Assembly (NCBI RefSeq): GCF_024448695.1
Contig: NZ_JAMOHY010000007.1
Coordinates: 62,001-126,000, forward strand
Source: Stutzerimonas stutzeri
GTDB taxonomy: Bacteria; Pseudomonadota; Gammaproteobacteria; Pseudomonadales; Pseudomonadaceae
Reading direction: 5' to 3'
Length of the DNA stretch: 64,000 nucleotides
Shown here: positions 8,951-17,828 of the stretch, one piece after another
Layout of the letters: each line of letters starts with the position of its first letter
Position numbering within the stretch: position 1 is the first letter of the stretch
Made by a program: the position numbers and the translations under genes
The notes under the pieces: generated by a model
What the model was told of the DNA's origin: nothing
Seen by the model: only the letters and a program-made list of their open reading frames with translations
Databases searched by the model: none

Positions 8951-9615
8951 GATTTCAGCGACCACAGCTCCTGGTGCTCTCGGCGCTTGTCGTACTGGCG
9001 GCAGGATTCTGGTGGGCCAACCAGAGGCCTGCGCCGGTCAGCCCTGTTTCACACGTCCCGGCGGTCGTGTGGCCAGAGCCTTCTTTACCTGAAGCGTCAG
9101 CTCGCAACACGGATATAGACGGGCTGTGGAAACGCTACGAGGCATTGAGTCAGGCGCCTGCTTCGTCAGATGCAGGTGACAGCGACAGCCAATCGGCCTC
9201 GAATGATTCCGCTGAACCGGCGGTATCCGAGGCTGCGCGGGAGCGGCAGGTGGCGCGTGAACGTAGCAAACAGCGCCGCGATGCGATGTTTGCCGCACGT
9301 GATGATGCGCTGAAGCAGATACAGAGTCTGAAGCCGGGTGACGTCGATGGGCTTGTCGATGTGCTCCAGACGTTCAACCGAAGGTTGAAGGAAAACGGCC
9401 TTGAGGAGCAGATCAATCTCAAGGGTATTCGCCAGCAGTTGGTGGCGAGTCAGAAGCTGGCCGAGGTAAACCAGGCTCTGCTGGACGAGGCGCTAAAGGG
9501 TGCGAAAGCCAATCCTCAGCGTTTGCAAGCGCTCAGTCGCGAGTTGAGCCAGCTACAAAAGGACATTACCGGCAGTTTCTCCGGGCACTCCGGTGGTGGG
9601 TCCGGATCGCCATGA
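8947..9615 (+). CDS. Unrecognised single-pass protein of the filament locus
   Basis: A 222-residue protein I do not recognise. It has one N-terminal membrane segment (about 7-24), a low-complexity Ser/Asp/Glu stretch (about 70-98), then a long charged helical region likely to be coiled coil (about 98-205), ending in a Ser/Gly-rich tail (SGHSGGGSGSP). It is translationally coupled to the PilP-like gene before it and the prepilin after it, so it should be part of the machine, perhaps a periplasmic spacer or ruler between inner membrane and secretin. No enzyme motif is visible. Confidence 0.7.
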   Translation: MRFQRPQLLVLSALVVLAAGFWWANQRPAPVSPVSHVPAVVWPEPSLPEASARNTDIDGLWKRYEALSQAPASSDAGDSDSQSASNDSAEPAVSEAARERQVARERSKQRRDAMFAARDDALKQIQSLKPGDVDGLVDVLQTFNRRLKENGLEEQINLKGIRQQLVASQKLAEVNQALLDEALKGAKANPQRLQALSRELSQLQKDITGSFSGHSGGGSGSP

Positions 9616-10385
9616 CCAAACGTGCATTTTCCCACCGGCAGCAGGGTTTCAGCCTGCTTGAGCTGGCGTTGGTGTTGGTGGTCATGGGTGGCGTGCTACT
9701 GGTCGCCATGCATTACCGTGCCCAGACGTTGAGCCAGGACGATGCAGTTGCCAAGGGGTATCACGATCAGATTGCCGCTGCGATCTATCGATATGCCGAG
9801 CGCCATTATCGACTGCCGTGCGCCGATACCAGCGGCAATGGGCTTGAGGGTAGCGATGGGACCTGCACTCCCGGGGTAACCCACATGGTTGGTGGAGTGC
9901 CCTTTCTGACGCTCGGCATGAACGAGGCACAAGGCTTCAGCGAGGCGGTCCGGCAGCGCTATATCTACGGTGTTTTCCGCGATACCTCATCTGATACCGA
10001 TCTGACCACGCTGGCCGAGCGAACCGGTGATGCACCTGGCACAAGCGGCTATCTCAGCCTCGATGATCTGCGTTTTGCGTTACGCAGCCTGGGCTCCCGA
10101 GCATTCGATCCCGCTCGCATCCACGTCACCGGTGACGATCAGCAGGCGGGAGCAGCTGACTGCGGAGCCAACCCTGTAACCAACCTGGCGTTCTTCCTTG
10201 CCTACGCCGGAGCACGTGATGCCGATGGTGATGGCAAGTCATTCGATGGCGTTAACAAAAATTTCAAATGGCCATCGGGCGGGGGGCTTTGCGTGTCCGG
10301 ACCGCTAACAGGGCAAGGCAAGGAGTATGACGATGCCACCATCGCGGTGGGCTTCGCGGAACTGCTCGGCTACCTGACTCAGTAA
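9612..10385 (+). CDS. Prepilin of family B, short form
   Basis: A 257-residue prepilin. The leader ends RQQG|FSLLE and is followed by a hydrophobic helix (LALVLVVMGGVLLVAM). The body has a Cys-bracketed loop, LPCADTSGNGLEGSDGTC, an AYAGARDADGDGKSFDGVN block and a closing YDDATIAVGFAELLGYL. These blocks recur in the proteins at 15771, 17825 and 18964, defining family B. This member stops after the YDD block and lacks the Ala-rich extension of the others, so it may be the basic pilin-like unit. It lies just upstream of the secretin gene and overlaps the previous gene by ATGA. Confidence 0.8.
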   Translation: MTKRAFSHRQQGFSLLELALVLVVMGGVLLVAMHYRAQTLSQDDAVAKGYHDQIAAAIYRYAERHYRLPCADTSGNGLEGSDGTCTPGVTHMVGGVPFLTLGMNEAQGFSEAVRQRYIYGVFRDTSSDTDLTTLAERTGDAPGTSGYLSLDDLRFALRSLGSRAFDPARIHVTGDDQQAGAADCGANPVTNLAFFLAYAGARDADGDGKSFDGVNKNFKWPSGGGLCVSGPLTGQGKEYDDATIAVGFAELLGYLTQ

Positions 10386-10430
10386 CTTGAAACCAACAAA
10401 TATGAAATCAGGCGCACCAGGAGCAGCCTC

Positions 10431-12137
10431 ATGAAATTCGAATCACGCATAGTCCTTCGCCCCAAGCGGGGGCTCTGGCTCGGTGCCTTGCTGGCAACAT
10501 CCCTGGCCGGTTGCGCCGTTGGGCCGTCCAAAGTGGATGCCAAGAAGGTTCAGACGGTTGACGACCGTTCGCAGCAGTTGTTGCAGGACCGGCTGGTAGA
10601 AGAGTCGGAAAAGCTGCGCACCCTGCAGGACCAGCTCAGGGAGCGGCTGGAGCAGCGTCAGGCGATCGTGCTGGAGCCGGTGGCGCCTCGCTTCAATCCG
10701 CTTGATGCCGTCAACGTTACGCTGCAGGCCAACGATGTCGATGTGCGTAATTTGCTCAAGGCCATTGCCGATCAGGCGGGTCTGAACCTGGTATTACCGG
10801 CGTTGTTGTCAAGTGAGCCGCGCACACTGTCGCTATCGCTAAAATCGGTACCGGCCAGCCAGGCCTTTGAGGAAATCACCCGGGCGCTGGACCTCACCGG
10901 AGAAGTCCGCGACAACATGCTGGTGGTGCGGACATTCGAAGAGCGGGTCTTCGACATGGACTTCCTTCTCACCATGAGTACGGCTGACTTCCAGGCGGGA
11001 GGCGACGTGTTCGGCGCGAGCAGCGCCGGCGGTGATGGCACCTCGGTTGCCGATGCCGGTACTGGCAGCAGCGGCCTGCGCAGCAGCTTTTCCGTCTCCG
11101 GGCGCAACACCAATGATGTGAACCCGTACGAGCAGATCGAACGCATGCTGGTATCGCTGATTGGCGGGCAGCGCAGCGAGGACGGCGTTTTCAGCCAGCC
11201 ATTCGACAGCCAGACGGCGACCTACACGCTCAACCGCTCCACTGGCACGCTGTTCGTCCGCGCGCGGCCATCCCAGCTCGCCGCCGTCGGGCGCCTTGTC
11301 GAGCACTACAAATCGGTATTGAACCGGCAGGTTCTAATCGAGGCGCAAATCCTTGATGTCGAACTCAACGATCAGTTCAGTTATGGCGTTGACTGGAGCT
11401 TCCTGCGTAATCAGGTTGCCTTGTCATACTCCGCCAACCCACTGACTCTGGGTGCCATTAACTCGACGGTTCCTAACGCCGCGAATGCGGGGCGCAGTGT
11501 GCTGATTCCTGCCACTGCACTGGGCAATGCGGGTACGCCATCGTTGGGCCTGGCTCAATCCGGCAGCAATCACAATATCGGCCTGGACCTGATGAAGACG
11601 TTTGGTGCCGTTCATATCCTGTCCAACCCGTCGATCCGCGTGCGCAACACGCAGCCGGCGGTGGTCAGTGTTGGCAGCAACATGCGCTACATCGCTCAAT
11701 CGAGCTCCAATACCCAGAATGGCGGCGGCGGACTGCTGGCGACAACCGCCAGCGTGGTGACCTCCAACGTGTTCGACGGGGTCATGCTGGGGGTGATTCC
11801 GTTTGTTTCCGAAGACGGCTCGATTCACCTCACAATCAACCCGATGCAGACTTCCGTGCAGGAAGCCTCCATGGCGCTGGTCGAGGTGGGGAGTGAGCAG
11901 AACCCGTTGAAAATCTCGCTGCCTCGCGTGGATTTCAAAGGCATGACCACCTCGCTGTCGCTCAACGACGGTGACATGGTCATCCTCGGCGGCCTGATTG
12001 GCGAAGGTGGCAGTCGAAGCAAAAACGGCATTCCGGGTATTACCGATATTCCGTGGTTCGGCGAGATGCTCGGTGGCCTGGCGGAATCGACCTCCGCACG
12101 GGAGCTGGTCCTCGTGCTTCGCGTCAAGATTATTTAA
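10431..12137 (+). CDS. MshL/PilQ-type secretin lipoprotein
   Basis: A 568-residue outer-membrane secretin. A lipobox (LLATSLAGC, Cys about 26) marks it as a lipoprotein. A helical region (about 40-80) is followed by an STN/N-domain (about 90-175), a Ser/Gly-rich insert (about 185-235) and the secretin N1 and beta-barrel domains (about 240-568), including VLIEAQILDVEL, a V-G-S-N-MRY segment and a closing MVILGGLIGEG and LVLVLRVKII. Length fits MshL (about 550) better than PilQ or GspD. AGGAG is correctly placed before the ATG. Secretins form the outer-membrane channel for the filament or substrate. Its self-targeting lipobox means no separate pilotin is needed in the locus. Confidence 0.9.
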   Translation: MKFESRIVLRPKRGLWLGALLATSLAGCAVGPSKVDAKKVQTVDDRSQQLLQDRLVEESEKLRTLQDQLRERLEQRQAIVLEPVAPRFNPLDAVNVTLQANDVDVRNLLKAIADQAGLNLVLPALLSSEPRTLSLSLKSVPASQAFEEITRALDLTGEVRDNMLVVRTFEERVFDMDFLLTMSTADFQAGGDVFGASSAGGDGTSVADAGTGSSGLRSSFSVSGRNTNDVNPYEQIERMLVSLIGGQRSEDGVFSQPFDSQTATYTLNRSTGTLFVRARPSQLAAVGRLVEHYKSVLNRQVLIEAQILDVELNDQFSYGVDWSFLRNQVALSYSANPLTLGAINSTVPNAANAGRSVLIPATALGNAGTPSLGLAQSGSNHNIGLDLMKTFGAVHILSNPSIRVRNTQPAVVSVGSNMRYIAQSSSNTQNGGGGLLATTASVVTSNVFDGVMLGVIPFVSEDGSIHLTINPMQTSVQEASMALVEVGSEQNPLKISLPRVDFKGMTTSLSLNDGDMVILGGLIGEGGSRSKNGIPGITDIPWFGEMLGGLAESTSARELVLVLRVKII

Positions 12138-12148
12138 GTCCGCTTGCC

Positions 12149-13000
12149 ATGAGCCTGGTCTTCGACGCGCTGCGTCAGCAAGGTACACAGCCGACGCAGG
12201 AGCCTACGGCGTTCGGCAGCGTAGTCACTCAGGGTGGAGCGCCGTGCTTGCCGTGGATATCCGCCGGGGTGCTGCTATGTCTGACAATCTTGGCTACGGT
12301 TTTCTTGGAGGCTTTTTATCTGGCTGACCGCACGGCTGAGCCTCCGGTGTCGAATGTTGCCGAGGTCACCAGCATTGCACCGCAAGCGCAACCACCAGCG
12401 CTGAGCGTTTCTCGGCTGCCCGAGGATGCGTTGGTCCGGCTTGCTCAGTCGGCTCCGGTCCCTGCGGTGGTAGCGGTTGAGCCATCGGAGCCATTGATTG
12501 TGGCGAGTGCACCGGTAGATACGGAGCCGTCTGTTAAGGGCCAATCGCCTGTGCCTCAAGGCGATGCTGCACTGCCGGGCGTCATCCTGCCTGCGCCCGA
12601 AGAGAAGCCCGTCACGGTCGATGTATCACTGTCTGCAGTCGCGGATCCGGCGACTCTGTTCGTGGCATTCAACGCCGCACTGGCCGCCGACCAGTTACCT
12701 CAGGCTCATGCGGTCATTGGAGAGGCCCGGCTAGCGCTCGGAGATTCGCACCTGATGGTCGCCCGCATGGAAGGGTATTACTGCATGATCGCGCAATGCC
12801 TGCAGCAGGCCCGCCAGGCCTACGCCACGATCCTGACGCGCCTCCCGCAGGACCGCGAAGCGGGTTACAACCTCGCGGTTCTGGACTGGAAAGCCGGGCA
12901 CCAGGCCGAGGCGCGCAAGCGGGTCCGTACGCTGTTGGCTCAGCATCCTGGTGACGAACAATTGCGCGCACTGCAGCGGCTGATGGGAGCAAGCCGATGA
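12149..13000 (+). CDS. MshN-like TPR membrane protein
   Basis: A 283-residue protein starting MSLVFDALRQQG, with one membrane helix (about 30-52), a Pro/Ala/Val-rich linker (about 60-160) and C-terminal TPR-like helices (about 175-283, with LAVLDWKAGHQAEARKRV). The same layout is seen in MshN, encoded next to mshM in Vibrio and relatives. The frame can be extended to 12053 inside the secretin gene, but the ATG at 12149, just after the secretin stop, is the sensible start. It overlaps the ATPase gene by four bases. Probably a periplasmic scaffold for assembly. Confidence 0.75.
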   Translation: MSLVFDALRQQGTQPTQEPTAFGSVVTQGGAPCLPWISAGVLLCLTILATVFLEAFYLADRTAEPPVSNVAEVTSIAPQAQPPALSVSRLPEDALVRLAQSAPVPAVVAVEPSEPLIVASAPVDTEPSVKGQSPVPQGDAALPGVILPAPEEKPVTVDVSLSAVADPATLFVAFNAALAADQLPQAHAVIGEARLALGDSHLMVARMEGYYCMIAQCLQQARQAYATILTRLPQDREAGYNLAVLDWKAGHQAEARKRVRTLLAQHPGDEQLRALQRLMGASR

Positions 13001-14505
13001 GCGCAGACTTCCCGCTGTCGGCTTACCTGAAGAACCTGGGGTTCGTGCGCAATCCATTTCCGGTAACACCGGATGAGCATGGCATCTTCTTTTCTTCACG
13101 GCTGGCAGAGCAGTTCACCGAATTGCTGCACTGTATTGAGCAGCGCAAGGGATTCATGCTGGTTACCGGTGACGTCGGAGTCGGCAAGAGTACGCTTTCA
13201 CGTGCGCTGCTTTCGCGACTCGCCGAGCAGGGCGCGTGCACCGCGTTGATCTTCAACACCTTTCTCCAGGGCCCGGATCTGTTACGGGCGATCAATCGTG
13301 ACTTTGGCATCACCGCCGAGGGCGATAGTCTTGAGGCGCTGCTGCAGGCACTCAACACATGGCTGTTGCATCAGCGTGACCAGGGTCGTAACTGCGTACT
13401 GATTCTCGACGATGCCCAGGGGCTGGAGGTGTCCAGCCTCGAACTGATTCGCCAGTTGAGCAATCTGGAAGCCAGCCAGGCCAAGTTGCTGCAAATCGTC
13501 ATGGTGGCCCAGCCGGAAATTCGCCATACGCTGGATCGCCACGACATGCGCCAGCTGGCCAGCCGTATTGCACTGCGCCTCGAACTGCTCCCCCTCTCTT
13601 TGAGTGAGCTGGATGTATACCTGCATCACCGCCTTCAATGGGCCGGCTGCCCGGCTGCGCTGACTCTTGACCGCCGTGCCTTGCGACAGCTGCACCGCTA
13701 CAGCCTGGGCTATATCCGCCGCGTACACATACTGCTGGACCGCTGCCTCTACGGCCTGGCGATTAACGGCTCCGGTCGGATCAATGCCTCGTTGGTTGAT
13801 ACCGCGGCGCGTGAGTTGAGCCTGGCAGGACCGCCGCGACGGCCCGGTTACGGCTCAGTGCTGGCAGGTGTACTGGCTGGCGTGGGTGCGATTGCGGCTG
13901 TCGTGATGTTGGGTATGGCGCCCAGTGTGACGCCAGCCCTGACGCCTGCCGTGACGCTACCCGTAGCGGTTGCCGAGGAGCCGCCCGCTTTGGCTGTGGC
14001 AGCTCCTCAAGAGCCTGCTCCGCAGCCGTCTGTTCGCGAAGAGACTGTGCCAGAAGCGGATGCAGCCTGGCAGGCGTTCATCGCCGCGCACGCCCCGTTG
14101 CCGGTAGCCGATGCTTTTCCCACGCGCTGGGCCGAAGTGTTCGAGTGGCTTCCGGCGCGCAGTAACGTCCAGCCCTGGGTGCCTGTACTGCTGCCTCAGG
14201 AGTGGCAACGGGGGTGTGATGAGCGGCCTCTCTATCCGTTGAGTGACGGGCAGTTGGCACTGTTCCGCACAGCGCTGCCGGTCGTGCCGCAGCCTTTTGG
14301 CGAGGCGGGCGCAATGATCGTCGCGCTGCAGCAGGTGCTTGTCGCGCAAGGATTCCTGCCCCCCGAGGCTGTCGATGGCGTCATGGGGCCGAGAACGGCT
14401 ACTGCCCTGGCCCAATTCCAGAAGCAGAGTGGCCTGCTGGCGAGCGGGCAGCCGGATGCTGATACCGCGTATCTGCTGGCCTGCCTGGGCGGAGGTGACG
14501 CATGA
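12997..14505 (+). CDS. ExeA/MshM-like AAA ATPase with peptidoglycan-binding domain
   Basis: A 502-residue protein. The N-terminal AAA domain has Walker A GDVGVGKST (about 58-66) and Walker B CVLILDDAQ; a single membrane helix follows at about 287-308, then a Pro/Ala-rich linker and a C-terminal PG_binding_1 domain (about 435-500, with VDGVMGPRTATALAQFQ). This is the architecture of ExeA/GspA, which with peptidoglycan helps multimerise the secretin, and of MshM. Its presence beside a lipoprotein secretin and TPR protein strongly supports the MSHA/T2SS-like reading. Coupled to the upstream and downstream genes by ATGA overlaps. Confidence 0.88.
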   Translation: MSADFPLSAYLKNLGFVRNPFPVTPDEHGIFFSSRLAEQFTELLHCIEQRKGFMLVTGDVGVGKSTLSRALLSRLAEQGACTALIFNTFLQGPDLLRAINRDFGITAEGDSLEALLQALNTWLLHQRDQGRNCVLILDDAQGLEVSSLELIRQLSNLEASQAKLLQIVMVAQPEIRHTLDRHDMRQLASRIALRLELLPLSLSELDVYLHHRLQWAGCPAALTLDRRALRQLHRYSLGYIRRVHILLDRCLYGLAINGSGRINASLVDTAARELSLAGPPRRPGYGSVLAGVLAGVGAIAAVVMLGMAPSVTPALTPAVTLPVAVAEEPPALAVAAPQEPAPQPSVREETVPEADAAWQAFIAAHAPLPVADAFPTRWAEVFEWLPARSNVQPWVPVLLPQEWQRGCDERPLYPLSDGQLALFRTALPVVPQPFGEAGAMIVALQQVLVAQGFLPPEAVDGVMGPRTATALAQFQKQSGLLASGQPDADTAYLLACLGGGDA

Positions 14506-15758
14506 GCGAGGTGTCCTTGCGCTACGTATTCTATCGCGTGCTCCCTGAGCAGGGCCGCGTACGTAGCGGCTTGTCGAAGCTGCCGGTTACCGACTTCAGC
14601 AATGCCCACCCGCTGGTAGAGCGGCGCGAGCAGGCAGTGGTGCTGAGGCTTTATGTTTTGCCGATGCTGCTTGTGCCGTTGTTCGACGGCCTGGCGCTGT
14701 TCCTGCGCCGCAGCATTCCCCTGACGCTGCTGGCGGAATTCCTGCACAGCCTGGGGCTGATGTTGCGCAGCGGGCTGCCGGTAGACATGGCCCTAAAAGA
14801 CCTGCGTGATGATGCCACTCATCCGGCACTCAAGGCCTTGACTGCGGACTTGCTCAATGGCGTAAGGGCAGGCAACAGCCTTTCCTCCCGGCTGTCGTTC
14901 TACCCTCATCTGGTTCCGGCGACAGTCCGTCACCTCGTCGATATCGGCGAGCGTTCCGGCAATCTGGATCGCGTTCTGATGGATGCCTCCGAGCACCTTG
15001 GGCGCATTACGGCGCTGCGCCAGGACGTTTCCCGTGCGCTGATCTATCCGTTTTTCGTCGTGGCAATCATCGTCGTTGCTGCGCTGTTCTGGGTGTACTA
15101 CGTACTGCCTGATCTGGCCGACATGTTCCGCCAGATGGGTGCCCATCTGCCCCCTCTGACCCAGAGCGTGATGAGCGGCGTGTACTGGATACGTGAGCTG
15201 CTTGCCGCCTACGGCTACTGGATATTGGCTGCCCTGTTGCTGGTGCCGGTGATACTGAGCCGCAGCCAGCGGGTGCGGGCCGGGTTCTACTGGCTGGCGT
15301 ACCGCCTACCAATCAGCCGCACGCTGGTACGCACCTCTGCCATGGCGTTCATCAGCGAGTATCTTGCGCTGCTCGTAGCGGCGGGCATCAATCTACTGGA
15401 TGGCCTGGCCATTCTGGAGGCAGCGATCCGCAATGAGGTGTATCGCAATGCGATCCGCCAGGCGCGAGAAGGTGTACAGCGAGGCAACACGCTGTCACGT
15501 GAGCTGGAGCGCAGCGGAGTGTTTTCGCCGCTGATGATCCGCCTGATCAACGTGGGCGAACAGAGCGGCAATCTGGATGGGCAGTTGCGCACCCTGGCCG
15601 ATGAGTATCGCCGGCGGCTCAACCATCTGGTGGCAACCCTGGCCGAGGTGATCAAGCCCGCCGTGCTGCTGTTGGCCGGAGCGTTGTTCATCTTCGTCGT
15701 GGTGGTGTTTCTGCTGCCGGTCTACGAACTTATTGCGCAAAGCACTCAGCTTCGCTGA
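14502..15758 (+). CDS. GspF/PilC/MshG-type inner-membrane platform protein
   Basis: A 418-residue polytopic protein with two GspF-type domains (about 80-205 and 280-405), each with the LxxGLPVDMALKDL or LVAAGINLLDGLAIL type helix and a glycine-containing IGERSGNLD / VGEQSGNLD motif, separated by membrane segments near 178-200 and 225-245 and ending in a third (about 385-408). This family forms the inner-membrane rotor that the assembly ATPase turns to add pilins. Length and motif pairs are canonical. Overlaps the ExeA-like gene by four bases. Confidence 0.92.
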   Translation: MSEVSLRYVFYRVLPEQGRVRSGLSKLPVTDFSNAHPLVERREQAVVLRLYVLPMLLVPLFDGLALFLRRSIPLTLLAEFLHSLGLMLRSGLPVDMALKDLRDDATHPALKALTADLLNGVRAGNSLSSRLSFYPHLVPATVRHLVDIGERSGNLDRVLMDASEHLGRITALRQDVSRALIYPFFVVAIIVVAALFWVYYVLPDLADMFRQMGAHLPPLTQSVMSGVYWIRELLAAYGYWILAALLLVPVILSRSQRVRAGFYWLAYRLPISRTLVRTSAMAFISEYLALLVAAGINLLDGLAILEAAIRNEVYRNAIRQAREGVQRGNTLSRELERSGVFSPLMIRLINVGEQSGNLDGQLRTLADEYRRRLNHLVATLAEVIKPAVLLLAGALFIFVVVVFLLPVYELIAQSTQLR

Positions 15759-15770
15759 ACAGGACTCGTC

Positions 15771-17828
15771 ATGCCGCACAGCGCCCTTGCTCAAACACGT
15801 CACTGCCGAGGTTTTTCCCTGCTGGAGCTGGCTGCCGTGCTGGCGTTGCTGTCGGGCTTGGTCTTTGCACTGTTATACAAGACCTCCGACGTCAGCATTC
15901 AGACAGCGCTGCAAAGTACGGATTCGGCATTGAAGGCAGCCGATGAGCAATTGCGACAGTTCGCCGCCTGGAACGGGCGTCTGCCCTGTCCGGATACCGA
16001 TGGTGATGGGCTTGAGGATTGTGGTGGCGGTGCGCAGAAGGGCGACCTGCCGTACCGCACCCTGAAGCTGGCAGCCATTGGCTATGAAGTGGGTGAGCAG
16101 GGCGGGCGTTCGCTACGCTACGGGGTCTATCGCAACGCGGCGGCGGATGCCGACCTGGCGGTCAGGGACGAACGCTTCAAGCCGACCAATGCCGACGAAA
16201 CTGCCTACGATCTCGGCAATGAAAACAGCCTGGATCTTTGTACTGCTCTGGCAAGTGCCGCGAAAAGTGCGCAAAACAATGCCTACCTGCATATCGCCTA
16301 CACCGATGGCGCCCGCGCGGGGATGGCGTACATGCTGGCCAGCCCCGGAGTGGCCGATGCAGACAGCGATGGCGATCGCTACGACGGCCTCAATAGCACG
16401 AGCGCAACAGGATTCAATGCTCCACAAACGCCGGTTTCCACGGCCTACGATGACACTACACAGGGGCGTGGCCTGACCGAGCTGTATGAACTGCTGCATT
16501 GCCAGGTGAGCCAGCGCTCGTTGAACCTAGCGGCCAATGCCATCGCGCTGGAGGAGGAAAACATCGCCTTCGCCGAATCCAACAAGGACAGCGCCGATGA
16601 AGGTGTGATGATGAATGCCGTAGGCAGCGCCCTGACTGCCTGGTCCATGGCGCAGGCGGCAGCCGAGCTGAGTGGCGCGATGGAAGTGCAGAGTATCTCG
16701 GCCGGCCTGCTTGCTACGGCCACCGCCACCTGTGCGATACCCCCCTTTGCCGGTTGCGCACTGGTTCCGGTTTATACCGCAGCCGTAGCCGCTGCCGGCA
16801 CTGGCGTAACCCTGTCCGGCATAGCCGTCGGATTGTCCGGGGCAGCACTGGGGCTGCAGATATCGTCCACGGTGTTGTATTCGAAAATCGCAAAGAAGGC
16901 CGGAGCGCCGGAAACTGCTAGCGGTGGCTCGGGCATTACGCTGGAGAGGGTCGATAGTGCGCTGACCGCTTCTGAACAATCACAGCTTAGCGCCCAGACT
17001 GCACAAGATGCCTATATGGCGGCGTTAGCGGCGTATCTTGCCGGTCCGCTGGCCGAGGCGCAAATCAGCCGCGACGCCCTGGAAACGGAAATCGGTAACC
17101 TGTCCGGCGCCCAAAGAGATAAGGCGCTCGATGACCTTTACGGCTTCCCTCGACGGGAGGATCTTGATCCAGAGAACCCTCCGGACGAATCCAGCATCAT
17201 CCTGGGCGTTGAGCCCTCCATTGATGCCTGGTTTGAGAGCGAAGCCATAGTGAAACAGATGGCTGAGGCAGGAGACTTCAAGCCAGTCGACGCCGATGGT
17301 AATCCCATCAAGGACGAAGACGGTAATGCTGTCGATCTGGGCGCCAGTGCGGGTGCGGCCAGGGAAACGGCTGAGCAACGTATCGCCGAGGTTCGCCAGA
17401 GCCTGGTCAGCGCTGGCTGTGGCGGCTCAACGCCTTGCCCATTGGCTACCGCGTACGATACGCATGTTGATGCCTACACCAAAGCGCGAGAGGCCTGGAA
17501 CGAGGTCGATAAGCTTCGCGTTGCGGCTGAGACAGCGGACAAGAAGGCCAAAGGGGACAGGGACGCATACGGCGCGCTCAATTGTGCCTTCAACTTCAAT
17601 ATGGACTATGACGCCAGCACCAGTAGCTGCAAGGCCGGCGCGCCGGGAAGCGGCGCCCTGAATGACGGCATCAAAGTCCTCTGTGATCCTTCCAGCGAGG
17701 CATACGATGCAGTGTCCTGTGCCGCAGTGAAAGCCAACCCTGACTCGACGAATCCCGACCCGCTGACAATCTTCAGTGGCATGGATGATCTGGTGCGAAC
17801 GCTGGACAGCAAAGGAACCGTGCAATGA
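15771..17828 (+). CDS. Giant prepilin of family B with hydrophobic hairpin
   Basis: A 685-residue prepilin, far longer than ordinary pilins. The leader ends HCRG|FSLLE, followed by a hydrophobic helix to about 36. The family B body includes RLPCPDTDGDGLEDC (Cys-bracketed, EF-hand-like Asp/Gly loop), PYRTLKL, RYGVY, LDLC, AYMLASPGVADADSDGDRYDGLN and YDDTTQGRGLTELYELLHC. Residues about 278-373 are strikingly Ala/Gly-rich and hydrophobic, with a CAIPPFAGC turn, like a membrane hairpin. The remaining C-terminal part is acidic and helical and holds further Asp-rich loops (DADGNPIKDEDGNAVD) and several cysteines. It may be a tip or secreted component. No enzyme motif was recognised. Confidence 0.75.
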   Translation: MPHSALAQTRHCRGFSLLELAAVLALLSGLVFALLYKTSDVSIQTALQSTDSALKAADEQLRQFAAWNGRLPCPDTDGDGLEDCGGGAQKGDLPYRTLKLAAIGYEVGEQGGRSLRYGVYRNAAADADLAVRDERFKPTNADETAYDLGNENSLDLCTALASAAKSAQNNAYLHIAYTDGARAGMAYMLASPGVADADSDGDRYDGLNSTSATGFNAPQTPVSTAYDDTTQGRGLTELYELLHCQVSQRSLNLAANAIALEEENIAFAESNKDSADEGVMMNAVGSALTAWSMAQAAAELSGAMEVQSISAGLLATATATCAIPPFAGCALVPVYTAAVAAAGTGVTLSGIAVGLSGAALGLQISSTVLYSKIAKKAGAPETASGGSGITLERVDSALTASEQSQLSAQTAQDAYMAALAAYLAGPLAEAQISRDALETEIGNLSGAQRDKALDDLYGFPRREDLDPENPPDESSIILGVEPSIDAWFESEAIVKQMAEAGDFKPVDADGNPIKDEDGNAVDLGASAGAARETAEQRIAEVRQSLVSAGCGGSTPCPLATAYDTHVDAYTKAREAWNEVDKLRVAAETADKKAKGDRDAYGALNCAFNFNMDYDASTSSCKAGAPGSGALNDGIKVLCDPSSEAYDAVSCAAVKANPDSTNPDPLTIFSGMDDLVRTLDSKGTVQ

